A stretch of DNA of 64,000 nucleotides from Vineibacter terrae (GTDB lineage: Bacteria > Pseudomonadota > Alphaproteobacteria > Reyranellales > Reyranellaceae). A program made the translations under genes and the position numbers. The stretch lies in NCBI RefSeq assembly GCF_008039615.1, contig NZ_VDUZ01000007.1, positions 124,001-188,000 of the forward strand, given 5' to 3'. The notes beneath the pieces were generated by a model. It searched no databases. It saw only the letters and a list, made by a program, of their open reading frames with translations, and had not been told where the DNA came from. Below are positions 46,663-55,183 of this stretch, piece by piece. Numbering within the stretch: the stretch's first letter is position 1; each line of letters opens with the position of its first letter.

Positions 46663-47159
46663 GAGCATGGGCGCCGTGATCGGGGCCGTCTCAAGGGGCT
46701 GCTGGGTGCCCTGGTCGACGGCCTCAACGACTGGCTGGTCCGGCGCGAGCGCGACCAGGCCATCCAGGAGAAGGGGAGGCTCGAGCAGCGTCTCTCCGAC
46801 ATGCAGACCGCGATCGAGGCGCAGGAGCGCTGGCCAAGGTCGCGGCGCGATCATTCGACCAGAAGGCCACCATGGGGAGGCTGAACGATGGCACGTTCTA
46901 GGTTCGGCCTGTGCTGCTGGCTGCGATGCTCTCGGCGTGCGTCACCAGCACGCCGTCGCCGGCACCCGTGGTCGTGGCGCCGGGGCCCAAGGCGTACACC
47001 TGCGATCAGATGCGGCGGATGGCGGCCGAGCTGGCGACGCTGCCGGCCGACGCCGAAACGCGTCATTTTATGGCCGACTACGGCGAAGAGCGCGTCGGGC
47101 TACGGGCGGGGCACCGCATGTCAGATCCGGCACCGTGCCCGGCTGGAACGGTGCCGTAG
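46663..47159 (+). pseudogene. Phage lysis (spanin-like) gene pair with frameshifts
   Basis: Between 46663 and 46905, LKGLLGALVDGLNDWLVRRE, then QAIQEKGRLEQRLSDMQTAI and, in other frames, MGAVIGAV before and LAKVAARSFDQKATMGRL after, can be joined by two single-base shifts (near 46690 and 46830). The product would be a membrane-anchored coiled-coil protein like an inner-membrane spanin. It is followed by LLAAMLSACVTSTPSPAPVV (lipobox LSAC) at 46911-47159, a small lipoprotein like an outer spanin. Both look decayed. Confidence 0.45.
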
Positions 47160-47196
47160 TGCGGGTTGCGCGATTGATCCGCCATGAGTGACGAAG

Positions 47197-47230
47197 CGCC
47201 GCCGTCCTTCAGGGTGGCGGCGTTTGTTGC
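47197..47230 (+). terminator. Terminator after the spanin-like pair
   Basis: CGCCGCC (47197-47203) and GGCGGCG (47216-47222) with a 12-base loop, followed by TTTGTTG. It resembles the arrangement at 43079-43119. Confidence 0.5.
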
Positions 47231-47867
47231 TAAACAGGTCACTTTGCCCCTATCGGCGTAGGGTTCGTGCAGGTTACCCAGAACTCCCATTCGTTCTTGT
47301 TCCGCGTCGCTCAGATTATGCCGGTGCGCAGCGGGCAGAGCACCGTGGCCGCTGGCCGGTGAGGCTGGTGAGCTACTGCCTATCCTTCGTCGAACGGCTG
47401 TGGGAGAAAATGCGGGCGCTTTACTCAGCATTCCCCTCTCTGAGTCGCGCAGCGTGGTGAGGGCAGATGCCAGCCCCAGTCGATAAGGTCCGCCGCGCCC
47501 AAGGTTGTGGGGACAAGGCCGGCCATGGAGAGCCGGACGGGTCGTGAGTGGGCGCAGCGGTGGACCTACGCGGTCCGAGTTTCGAGCGTGATGAGGTTGC
47601 CTGTCCACAGACGAATGCGAACATGGATGATGGGAGAATACGAGCGCTGGCCGTACGTTCGTCCACCCGGCGCAGTTCCATCTCCTGCCGAACCTGTTCC
47701 AACCACGCGCCTTTTATCCTCACTCCAATTCGCCAGATCTCGCCGCACAGAGCTATGCGTCGAGACAGGACCAGTATTCCGAAAGACAGTGCACGAATAC
47801 TATCCACGGCCAGCAGTGCGCCTTGTCGGACCACCGGACTACCGATCGGCAGTCCTCGCTTGCGAGC
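47231..47867. other. No clear gene
   Basis: Only overlapping short frames. A minus-strand stretch near 47640-47760 reads EIWRIGVRIKGAWLEQVRQE and looks protein-like but lacks a start signal. It is best seen as island debris. Confidence 0.4.
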
Positions 47868-48227
47868 TCAGTTGCAGTGGATCGTTCTGCCATATTGGGT
47901 GCATGAGCGACCATTGCTTCCGTAGGTAGTGTTACCGTAGGTCGTCCAGCTCTGCCCATTCGACCCATAGGTCGTGTTGCCATATCGGTTGTAACTGGAT
48001 CCATTGGACCCGTACGTCGTATTACCATAAGTCGTCCAGCTCTGCCCGTTCGAGCCGTACACCGTATTGCCATGGCGGCTATAGCTCGAGCCGTCCGATC
48101 CGTAGATCGTATTGCCGTAAGTCGAGTAGGTCTGGGCAAAGGCGGGAGCAGCTACACTGATGAGTGCCATACCGATGATTGCGCGGCGAACAAGCTTAAA
48201 GCTGGTTGAACGCAAGTCGTTGATCAC
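47868..48227 (-). CDS. Small secreted protein with 15-residue tandem repeats
   Basis: GTG at 48227 has GGAAAGG 9 bases upstream on its strand; a start at 48371 would add an unlikely leader. A signal peptide (RRAIIGMALISVAAPAFAQ) is followed by five 15-residue repeats of the form YGNTxYGSxGxSxxx, alternating SSYxR and QSWTT types, ending in a Cys-containing last unit (RSCTQYGRTIHCN). 119 residues. The DNA repeats are 45 bases and alternate in the same way. Surface or cell-wall localisation is inferred; function is unknown. Confidence 0.7.
   Translation of the reverse strand: MINDLRSTSFKLVRRAIIGMALISVAAPAFAQTYSTYGNTIYGSDGSSYSRHGNTVYGSNGQSWTTYGNTTYGSNGSSYNRYGNTTYGSNGQSWTTYGNTTYGSNGRSCTQYGRTIHCN
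47886..48130. repeat. 45-base tandem repeat array (90-base super-repeat)
   Basis: About five copies of a 45-base unit containing GTATTGCCATAAGTCGT-like core sequence, in two alternating subtypes, encode the repeats of the 47868 protein. Near identity at the DNA level suggests recent expansion. Confidence 0.6.
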
Positions 48228-48386
48228 AGCAAGTGCCTTTCCGTTATTGGGACAGTCATCTATCGGCGGAAAGTATAATTTCGCCCCCACGGGCCTGGCC
48301 AATTTGTGGATTTCATAGTGACCATGAAGATCGTGCATGGATCCAACCGGATGGCCAGTGCGCTCGAGCACGACGAGCTCAGGTGA

Positions 48387-48548
48387 TTAACGTGAGCCAT
48401 TTCGGCGCGCCGCTCGCCAATCCCAGGGCGGCTGGAACGCGCTAGCCCAGATGCCCTGACGCGCGGCCCTGGCGCGGTCCTCGTTGGCCACGTAGTCCAT
48501 GCTGTACCGGCGGAAAGCCATGGCCCAGCCGACCGCCGCCGCCATTGC
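48387..48548 (-). pseudogene. Thermonuclease C-terminal fragment
   Basis: The frame reads AAAVGWAMAFRRYSMDYVAN and then ARAARQGIWASAFQPPWDWR, the characteristic end of SNase-domain proteins (AxxGIWxGxFxxPWxWR). No SNase core precedes it; instead the autotransporter fragment joins at about 48548. It is a relic, and is not contiguous with the SNase opening at 46136. Confidence 0.6.
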
Positions 48549-48740
48549 CCAGCTGGAACGGATAGCCACCTTCCAGCGACGCGGCAACCCCGCCCCCATC
48601 CGTCTTCATCTTCGGGATGCCGCGGTGCGCATCGCTGCTCACGACGTAGATTGTGCCCTGCACGATGGCATCGAGATACCAGCCTGACGGCCCCAAATGG
48701 GTCCAGTAGGCACCCAGGCTATAGGCCTGGAAGTCGCTGT
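48540..48740 (-). pseudogene. Autotransporter beta-barrel fragment
   Basis: The minus frame from about 48740 reads YSLGAYWTHLGPSGWYLDAI, then IPKMKTDGGGVAASLEGGYP and FQLGNG, matching a strand-hairpin piece of autotransporter (type V) barrel domains. Both ends are missing. It abuts the thermonuclease tail at about 48548. Confidence 0.55.
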
Positions 48741-49233
48741 CTCCGTTGGTGCTGTCGAATCGCGCCGAGAGCAGTCAAACTTTCCCGACACTGCGGAATG
48801 CATGGTTTGATTGGCTGAGGCAGGGCCTGAACACCAGAGACCATGCTGATGCCAAGCGACGCCGACAGCTCGAATGCCATCACCGTGCTGCCGTCGCCCT
48901 CAGCGCTCCATCTCCTGGGCACCACCCGAGACAAATGCGGTCCGCGGCACGTTGTTCGCGGCCGATTTCGCCTAGTCACTGTAAACGCCAGCGTCGCGCC
49001 TGAGGTGGCATGTGGATCACGTGCGGGGCGCATCCCACTTGGCTAAGGCGCTTACCGTTCAACTCACATGTGTCGACCGTATGGGTGGTAACATCACTAA
49101 TAGCCGTAACCGCTGCAGCGTGTCACCGACCATGTCAAAGATCCCGACGCATGCCTAGCTGGTGGTGGTCTGGCAGTCGCACGACTTTTGTTGATCATGG
49201 TGGCCAGTGCGCTGCCTGGATACTCTCGGCGCC
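48741..49233. other. No clear gene
   Basis: Several short frames on both strands, none with convincing composition or start signal. Includes the 3' flank of the tamB gene. Confidence 0.4.
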
Positions 49234-52200
49234 TTAATAGTCGTACTCCCACGCTAAGCCAGCTCGGCCGGTGGAATTGATCCCTATGTCGGCATCGAGT
49301 TTGACGCGCGGCAGTATCTCAATCTGGACGGCACCGCGTCCCCCACCAAGCCCATTGAGCCCGAGCGCGCGGCGGATGAACCCAGGTGAACTCCCTGACG
49401 GGCCGATGCCAGACAGCTCGCCAACAGCCGCCATTAGTTGCCCGAGCTCGGTGGGCCCCAGTCGCGCGGTGCCTTTCCCGAAAAGAAGTTGAGCGATGAT
49501 CTCGTCCTGCGGCAACATTGGCGACGATCTCAGTTCGATCTTCGGTTCGCTCGCCGGGCCCGTCACCTTGACAACAACTGTGACGTTGCCGCCGCGGGTC
49601 GTGGGTTCAAGGTCAAGAATCGGTGCGATTCGATCTGCATTGGCGAGCGTAACAGCGCCGCGCGAGAAGGTGAGATTGCGTCCGAGCAGGCTGTAGCTGC
49701 CGCGCCTCATCTTGAGGCCGCCGACAACTGACGGATTAGCGCTCGTGCCCTTCACGGCTAGCTCGCCGCCCACCTCGGCATCGAGGCCTTGGCCGCGCAC
49801 GAACACGCCGCGTGGCGCACTGACCTTCAGGTCGAGCGCCAGCGGGCGGGCCGGTGAACCGGTCCTGTCTTTTTTGGGCGCACCGGCGCCGACCTCGCGA
49901 ACCGGCACGGACGCCACCGACTTCGCGCCGGTGCCGACGGCAGCATTGATTTCCGCCCGGTCGATCTGGATCTGGCCTTCTGCCGTCAGGCCGTCCGCCA
50001 GCGACCCGTGCAGACGCAGCGACGAGGTCAGGTCGACGATCAGGTCGCGTCGCGTCATCAAGCGAGCATTGCGCGTCTTCAGCCACAGATCTATGGCCAA
50101 TGGCAAATTCGGATCCAACTGCACCTCGCCGCCGACCACGACATCGCCCTTCCCGACTGCTGGAAAATCCACCCGCTCGACGACGATGCGCTCGCCGGCC
50201 ATTCGGATCGTGCCGTTGCCTTTCGACAGAATCATTCCTTCGCGAGGCACGCTCAACCGAACGTCTTCCAGTCGCATCGTCCCGGTGCCCGTCGGCCGGC
50301 CTCGCCTGACGGCGAGCGCCACATCGACGAGTGCGCGGCCAGCAAGCAGCTGGATGTCGGGCCCGATCAGGCTGGCGAAGATCACCAGATCGATTGGCCC
50401 GACTACTGTCAGCTGCCCATCGGGCAAAGCGCCCCGGCTCGGCAATTGCCCGGTGATCCCGATCGCCAGGCGGCTGGTGCCGGCCGCCAAGCGTGCGTCG
50501 GCGGATAGCACACGCTCTCGCATTGCTACCTTGCCAGTCAGCAAGGCGGCCGGGATCGACGCCACCGTCATGCTGCGCAACCGCGCGTCGCGCACGGTGT
50601 AGGTGCCGGCGATCTCCGGATTGGCGAGCGCGCCGCGGACCTGCAGCTGTGCTTGCACTGTGCCGTCCAGCGGCGCCTCGCCCCCGACTAGGGCCGCCAG
50701 CTCAGCCAGTTTCAGCGCCACGACGTCGACGCTAAGCTCACTGTTCGCCGCGTCGATGGTACCGGCTACCCGGATACTGCCGCCTGCTACGTTCAGCCGC
50801 AGGCCTTCGACTGTGATGCGCTCGCCCGACTGTCGCAGCCGCGTCGCACCAGCCAGACCAAACGGCCGGCCAGCGTAGGTGCCGCGCAGGCTCACGATAT
50901 CGGCGATCGCTTCGCGACCGTCACGTCGGACTGTGAGCGCGCCGTTCAAGATGACACCCGGTCCCGATGCTTCGGCACTCGCGGCAATGGCATTCCAATC
51001 GCCCGATGCCCTGACCGACAGCGTGCCTAGCCCGGCCACGCCGCGCAGCCTGTGAGCCATGATGCTGGCCTCGAAGGTGGCATCGCCCAACGGATCGCCG
51101 ATAGTGGCATCCGCGGTCAGGGTGTCCGCACCGGAGTCAGCGAGCGCCAGACCAGTCCCGCGTATGCCGAGCTTCAGTTTGCCAGCGCTGGCCACGTTAT
51201 CGGAGACGATGTCGACTTCCAGCCGCCCCGCAAGCGGCTGGCCGGTCAGCATGCTAAGCTGCTTGAGGTCTTCCACTAGAAGGCGCGCCGAACCGCGCGC
51301 CGTGGTGCGATCGACAGCCAGATCGCGGATCGTCAGGTTAGTGCCGCCCAGTGCCCCGTTGAACTCGGAAATCAGCAGCCGCTCCCCACCGACGGCCGAG
51401 ATGCGGCCACTGGCGCGCAATTGTTGCCCTGCACTGCTGCCGTCCAGCTGCAGCGTGGCGTCGACTTGATCGGCGCCAAGCACCAAGTCGGCGTCCAGCG
51501 TCAGCCGCTCAAGATTGGTGCCGTCGACCTTCGCCTGCGCGATGGCGGCTCTCAGGCTCACAGTGCTGCGCTCATCGCTCGATTGGACATGGATGTCGCT
51601 GCGCAGAGTGCCGGAAAGGCGCCGGTCCACTGCCCCAAGCCGTGGTAACATGATGATCGCGTCGAGTGTGCCATTTCCACCGGCACCCGCGCCTCGCGCT
51701 GTCGCTGAAATCGCGTCCGATGCGATGGTGGCCCACTCGAGCCGCCAACGCTGCTGCCGATCGATGCTGCCACTGGCCGAGAGGCGCAGTTCCGGTGCCA
51801 GGAGAACGTGGGGCACGTTCTGCACGATGCCATCACGGAGGGTAGCATCTACCGCCAGGACCGGCTCAGCACGCGTACCCGTCAACCGTAGCTTCACCTG
51901 AGCGGAGCCGGCCACTGGCGAGGTCATGATCGGATTGAACGCGGACATGTCAGGGACTTCGATCATCACGTTTGCCAAAACTCCGCCGTCTGTTGTCAGC
52001 GTGCCCGTGCCCGCTACGCTGAACTGCGATGAGGCAAGATCGAACGATGTCAGACCAATAGCGCCGCTGCTTTCCTGCCCGCCTGCAACAGCCACGCGCA
52101 CGTCGCGCGCCGCAAGCTCACGCCGGGCCGCATGCCATACGACCTCACCGAGGGTGCCCCTGAGCTCTCCTCGCGGCCAGACGCCGGCGGCGGGATTTGC

Positions 52201-53007
52201 TTCTCGCACGGTCGCAGTCAGGGCGAGCTCGCGCGTCGAGGCTTCAGCCAATGCAACATCGGCGGCTCGCAGAGATAGGGTGCCATCAATTGCCGTCATC
52301 GTGCCCGCGGCTTCCATGTCGAAACGTACGTCGCGCCAGGTCGCGCCAGGCACTATCGCCGCCAGCACCGCGGCATCTCCCCCGATGGCAGACAGCCGTA
52401 GCTGCAAGCGCTTGTCCGTTGGCACAAAGCGGCCGCTGGCCGTGGCCTCGAGTGGTGCCGCTTTCAGTCGAAGCGCGCGCACCGCGATGGCACCAGCCGG
52501 TTCGATCAGGATGTCGGCTTGGACCGATGCCGGCTGTGCCAGAGCTGCCTTCCACACAGGATCGGGGATCTGCCCGCCCGTAACCTGCAGTGCCAGCGCG
52601 ACCTGACGGCCGGCATCGTTGCTCCGAATACGCACAGTGCCGGTGATGCCGAGGACATCGCCACCTTCGACTGAGAGGTGCGCATCGCCAACCAGGTCCG
52701 TCAGCTGTGCCCGAAAGCCGCCGGCGATGCTCGGCAGGTCGGGGCGACCGAGCAAAGTGGCGACTATGCCACCTTCGCCTTCCTCGAACTCGCCGCGGGC
52801 GTTGAGCACACCCCGGCGACCGTCATAGCTGGCGTCCAGCAAGACGCGCCCTGTCCTGTCGTCATTGCGCGACGCATTGAGCGACAGGCTATTGACACCG
52901 TCCAAGCCCTTAAGTTGTGCGTGCCCATTGATGCGCCAGCGCGAGGCGACGCCGGCCAACGGCGAGCCCAGCCACAATTCACCGATTTCGAGCCTCTCCA
53001 CGGTCAC
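49234..53007 (-). CDS. tamB: TamB-like translocation/assembly protein, main part
   Basis: 1257 residues of repetitive beta-strand composition, as in the bridging AsmA/TamB protein that spans the periplasm and moves lipids or assists autotransporters. The C-terminal DUF490 region has PRGVFVRGQGLDAEVGGELA, EIIAQLLFGKGTARLGPTEL and the barrel-facing end AGLAWEYDY. The N-terminal anchor is in a different frame (53004-53417); the join lies in a C7 tract at 53026-53032. GTG at 53007 is a reading-frame entry rather than a known start. No TamA gene is adjacent. Confidence 0.88.
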   Translation of the reverse strand: MTVERLEIGELWLGSPLAGVASRWRINGHAQLKGLDGVNSLSLNASRNDDRTGRVLLDASYDGRRGVLNARGEFEEGEGGIVATLLGRPDLPSIAGGFRAQLTDLVGDAHLSVEGGDVLGITGTVRIRSNDAGRQVALALQVTGGQIPDPVWKAALAQPASVQADILIEPAGAIAVRALRLKAAPLEATASGRFVPTDKRLQLRLSAIGGDAAVLAAIVPGATWRDVRFDMEAAGTMTAIDGTLSLRAADVALAEASTRELALTATVREANPAAGVWPRGELRGTLGEVVWHAARRELAARDVRVAVAGGQESSGAIGLTSFDLASSQFSVAGTGTLTTDGGVLANVMIEVPDMSAFNPIMTSPVAGSAQVKLRLTGTRAEPVLAVDATLRDGIVQNVPHVLLAPELRLSASGSIDRQQRWRLEWATIASDAISATARGAGAGGNGTLDAIIMLPRLGAVDRRLSGTLRSDIHVQSSDERSTVSLRAAIAQAKVDGTNLERLTLDADLVLGADQVDATLQLDGSSAGQQLRASGRISAVGGERLLISEFNGALGGTNLTIRDLAVDRTTARGSARLLVEDLKQLSMLTGQPLAGRLEVDIVSDNVASAGKLKLGIRGTGLALADSGADTLTADATIGDPLGDATFEASIMAHRLRGVAGLGTLSVRASGDWNAIAASAEASGPGVILNGALTVRRDGREAIADIVSLRGTYAGRPFGLAGATRLRQSGERITVEGLRLNVAGGSIRVAGTIDAANSELSVDVVALKLAELAALVGGEAPLDGTVQAQLQVRGALANPEIAGTYTVRDARLRSMTVASIPAALLTGKVAMRERVLSADARLAAGTSRLAIGITGQLPSRGALPDGQLTVVGPIDLVIFASLIGPDIQLLAGRALVDVALAVRRGRPTGTGTMRLEDVRLSVPREGMILSKGNGTIRMAGERIVVERVDFPAVGKGDVVVGGEVQLDPNLPLAIDLWLKTRNARLMTRRDLIVDLTSSLRLHGSLADGLTAEGQIQIDRAEINAAVGTGAKSVASVPVREVGAGAPKKDRTGSPARPLALDLKVSAPRGVFVRGQGLDAEVGGELAVKGTSANPSVVGGLKMRRGSYSLLGRNLTFSRGAVTLANADRIAPILDLEPTTRGGNVTVVVKVTGPASEPKIELRSSPMLPQDEIIAQLLFGKGTARLGPTELGQLMAAVGELSGIGPSGSSPGFIRRALGLNGLGGGRGAVQIEILPRVKLDADIGINSTGRAGLAWEYDY

Positions 53008-53417
53008 GGGCAGCAGCGATCCGGTGGGGGGGATGCGCCTTCCGCCGACGCTGGACGCGGTGGCGCGTGTGGGGTGCGCTCGAGCAAGGCGCGGGCCGCG
53101 TGCACGTTATGGATGACCAGATGGCCGTCGAGCAGCGCCAGGAACGACCAGCGGATGTGCGCGTCCTCTGCCGTGAGCCAAAGGCCCGTTCCGTCGCCGA
53201 TTTCTATGCGGGTGAATCTAAGGTCTGTAGGGAAAAAGCCGGAAGGCCCATCGAAACGTACAGTGCGATCATCGCCGGACGCGACCGACGCGACGAGACT
53301 GAATAGGGCCCGCTGACCCTCGCCGGTCTGCAGCGCGGCGAAGAGCAGCAGCAGAGAGCCCGCAAGGCCGGTAAAGATTCTAAGAATGAAGCGCCGGACC
53401 CTCAGCACAGGTCTCAA
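53004..53417 (-). CDS. tamB: TamB N-terminal part, out of frame with the rest
   Basis: 137 residues: signal anchor (FILRIFTGLAGSLLLLFAAL), then FSLVASVASGDDRTVRFDG and the WSFLALLDGHLVIHNVHAAR block of TamB starts. The frame runs into a stop at 53004, just after a C7 tract; an eighth C would join it to PTGSLLPVTVERLEIGELWL of the main part, giving about 1,395 residues, the normal size. Confidence 0.85.
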   Translation of the reverse strand: MRPVLRVRRFILRIFTGLAGSLLLLFAALQTGEGQRALFSLVASVASGDDRTVRFDGPSGFFPTDLRFTRIEIGDGTGLWLTAEDAHIRWSFLALLDGHLVIHNVHAARALLERTPHAPPRPASAEGASPPPDRCCP

Positions 53418-53944
53418 TCCTCCCTCAGCGGTGCCGACAATGGTCCTCGCCAGCTCAAGCGCGACTTACCGTACACCCGGTACCCGACCGTGCCATACGG
53501 GCGCGGCCTCGTATGGGGCGTCCAGGATACCCGCTTCGCGCCACACGAGAGGGGAGTTTGGCCCCCGGGCCAGCCCGCACTACGCACGCGGCCCCGTATG
53601 GAGCCTACGTCGTCGTTGGGACGGACCACCCCGGGCGGGCGGACATACGTCTTGGGGCCAGCAAGTCTGAAAAGCGAGACTCAGCGAGGCGTTCAGGATG
53701 ACAGCGCTCTACGCCTTGGGACTGCAACCAGAGAAAACAAGCAAGCTGCGTATTTGCAAGATTAGGATACGTGCCGAGTTGCTTGAGATCTACCGAATCT
53801 TAATGATCCCAAGACAATGCCAGTGCGCGTCGGAAGAATAAGTGACAGGTCCGGGTTCAGACAGGCCCTCCTTCAGATCGTATCGCAACTCCTTTGAAGT
53901 CGTTGCGACAGAAAGCTGGCAATCGTTGGTGGGGAGAGAAATCT
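53418..53944. other. Porin upstream region, no gene recognised
   Basis: This is more than 500 bases with high-GC frames on both strands and no convincing gene. GGGGAGAG near 53930 is the porin ribosome site. From about 53700 on, the base composition drops, consistent with a promoter and leader. Confidence 0.5.
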
Positions 53945-55156
53945 GTGAAGAGCGTGATACTTGGCACGACGTCGCTGGTCGCTGTTGCTGCAACGCCGTT
54001 CATGGCGATGGCAGCTGATCCGATCAAGCTCCAGCTGGGCGGCTTCTGGAATGCCTACATGACGTTTGGAAAGATTGATCGGGACATCACAGGTGACTCC
54101 GTTGGCACCAGCTACCGCCCGGAGACGTTCCGGTATGAGGGGGAGATCTGGTTCTCCGGCGAGACCAGGCTCGACAACGGCACCACGATCGGCATCCGCG
54201 TCGAGCTGGAAGGCCTGTCCCAGGGTGGCGCCAACACCTCGAGAAACGACCAGCTCGACGAAGAGTATCTGTATGCCTTCGGCAACTGGGGGCGTATCGA
54301 GTTCGGCGCCAGGGATGCGGCATCCTACAAGAGCGAGCGCGGCACGCCGTCGGTCCTGCCGGGGTGGGGCTTCCACGACCCGGACTTTGCCAACAACGGC
54401 AGCGGCTTCTCGAGCGCCAACAACGGCGGCCGGGATCGCGGCACCAATCCTGGCCTTGCCGCGTCCAACTCGAACAACTCAGGTGACGCCACCAAGATCA
54501 CCTACTACACGCCGGTGGTTGCCGGCTTCCGGGCCGGCGTCTCCTACACGCCCGCGTTCAACACCAGTGGTCCGGCGGCGACGTGCTTCTTCCGCGGCGG
54601 CGGTGGCCCGGCGACGAACTGCCCGAAGAACGCCAATGCCTGGCACAACGGCATTGACGTGTCGGCCACTTACGCCGGCCAGTTCGGCGGCGTCTCGGTC
54701 GACCTGTATGGCGGCTACATGACGGCCGGCTTTGATCGCGGCACGACGACCAGTCCCGCCGACAGCGGATCGGGCCGCTACAAGAGCTGGGCGGCGGGCG
54801 GGCGCATTGGCTTCGAGGGGTTCACGTTCGGGGGCGCCGTGGGCCGTGACAACAACGGCCTGAAGGGCCGCAACGCGACCCGCTGGTATTCGGCCGGGAT
54901 CATGTACGAAACCGGCGCGTGGCAGATGTCGGCCGGCTGGTGGGGCGGGCGCAACGACGACGGCACCGCCGTCGTCGGGACGCAGAATGCGCCCGGCACG
55001 GACAAGATGGACATGTTCGAGCTCGGCGTCACCTACCTGCTGTCGCCAGGCATCAGGCTCGTGGGTGGCCTCACATACACGATGGGCTCCGGCCAGTCGA
55101 AGAGCGAGAAGGCCGACGCCTGGGCACTGCTCCTGGGCACCTCGCTGCAATTCTAG
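53945..55156 (+). CDS. Alphaproteobacterial porin
   Basis: A 403-residue outer-membrane porin. GTG 53945 follows GGGGAGAG by about 7 bases and yields a clean signal peptide (MKSVILGTTSLVAVAATPFM to AMA). The mature part alternates in barrel strands (FRYEGEIWFSGETRLDNGTT, FGNWGRIEFGARDAASYK, FGGVSVDLYGGYM, WAAGGRIGFEGFTFGG) and ends in an aromatic Phe (GTSLQF), the BAM recognition signal. Gly/Asn-rich loops are typical. It is 27 bases before the serine dehydratase gene, perhaps in one transcript. Confidence 0.92.
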   Translation: MKSVILGTTSLVAVAATPFMAMAADPIKLQLGGFWNAYMTFGKIDRDITGDSVGTSYRPETFRYEGEIWFSGETRLDNGTTIGIRVELEGLSQGGANTSRNDQLDEEYLYAFGNWGRIEFGARDAASYKSERGTPSVLPGWGFHDPDFANNGSGFSSANNGGRDRGTNPGLAASNSNNSGDATKITYYTPVVAGFRAGVSYTPAFNTSGPAATCFFRGGGGPATNCPKNANAWHNGIDVSATYAGQFGGVSVDLYGGYMTAGFDRGTTTSPADSGSGRYKSWAAGGRIGFEGFTFGGAVGRDNNGLKGRNATRWYSAGIMYETGAWQMSAGWWGGRNDDGTAVVGTQNAPGTDKMDMFELGVTYLLSPGIRLVGGLTYTMGSGQSKSEKADAWALLLGTSLQF

Positions 55157-55183
55157 GCAAGCACACAGTGGGAGGAAGCGATC

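Noticed and set aside
47078-47608. A 176-residue minus-strand ORF
   Set aside because: Antisense to the lipoprotein relic and terminator; His/Arg/Pro-rich without motif.
53490-53765. A 91-residue plus-strand ORF upstream of the porin
   Set aside because: Composition is Pro/Arg/Gly-rich in both strands, with no ribosome site or recognisable motif.
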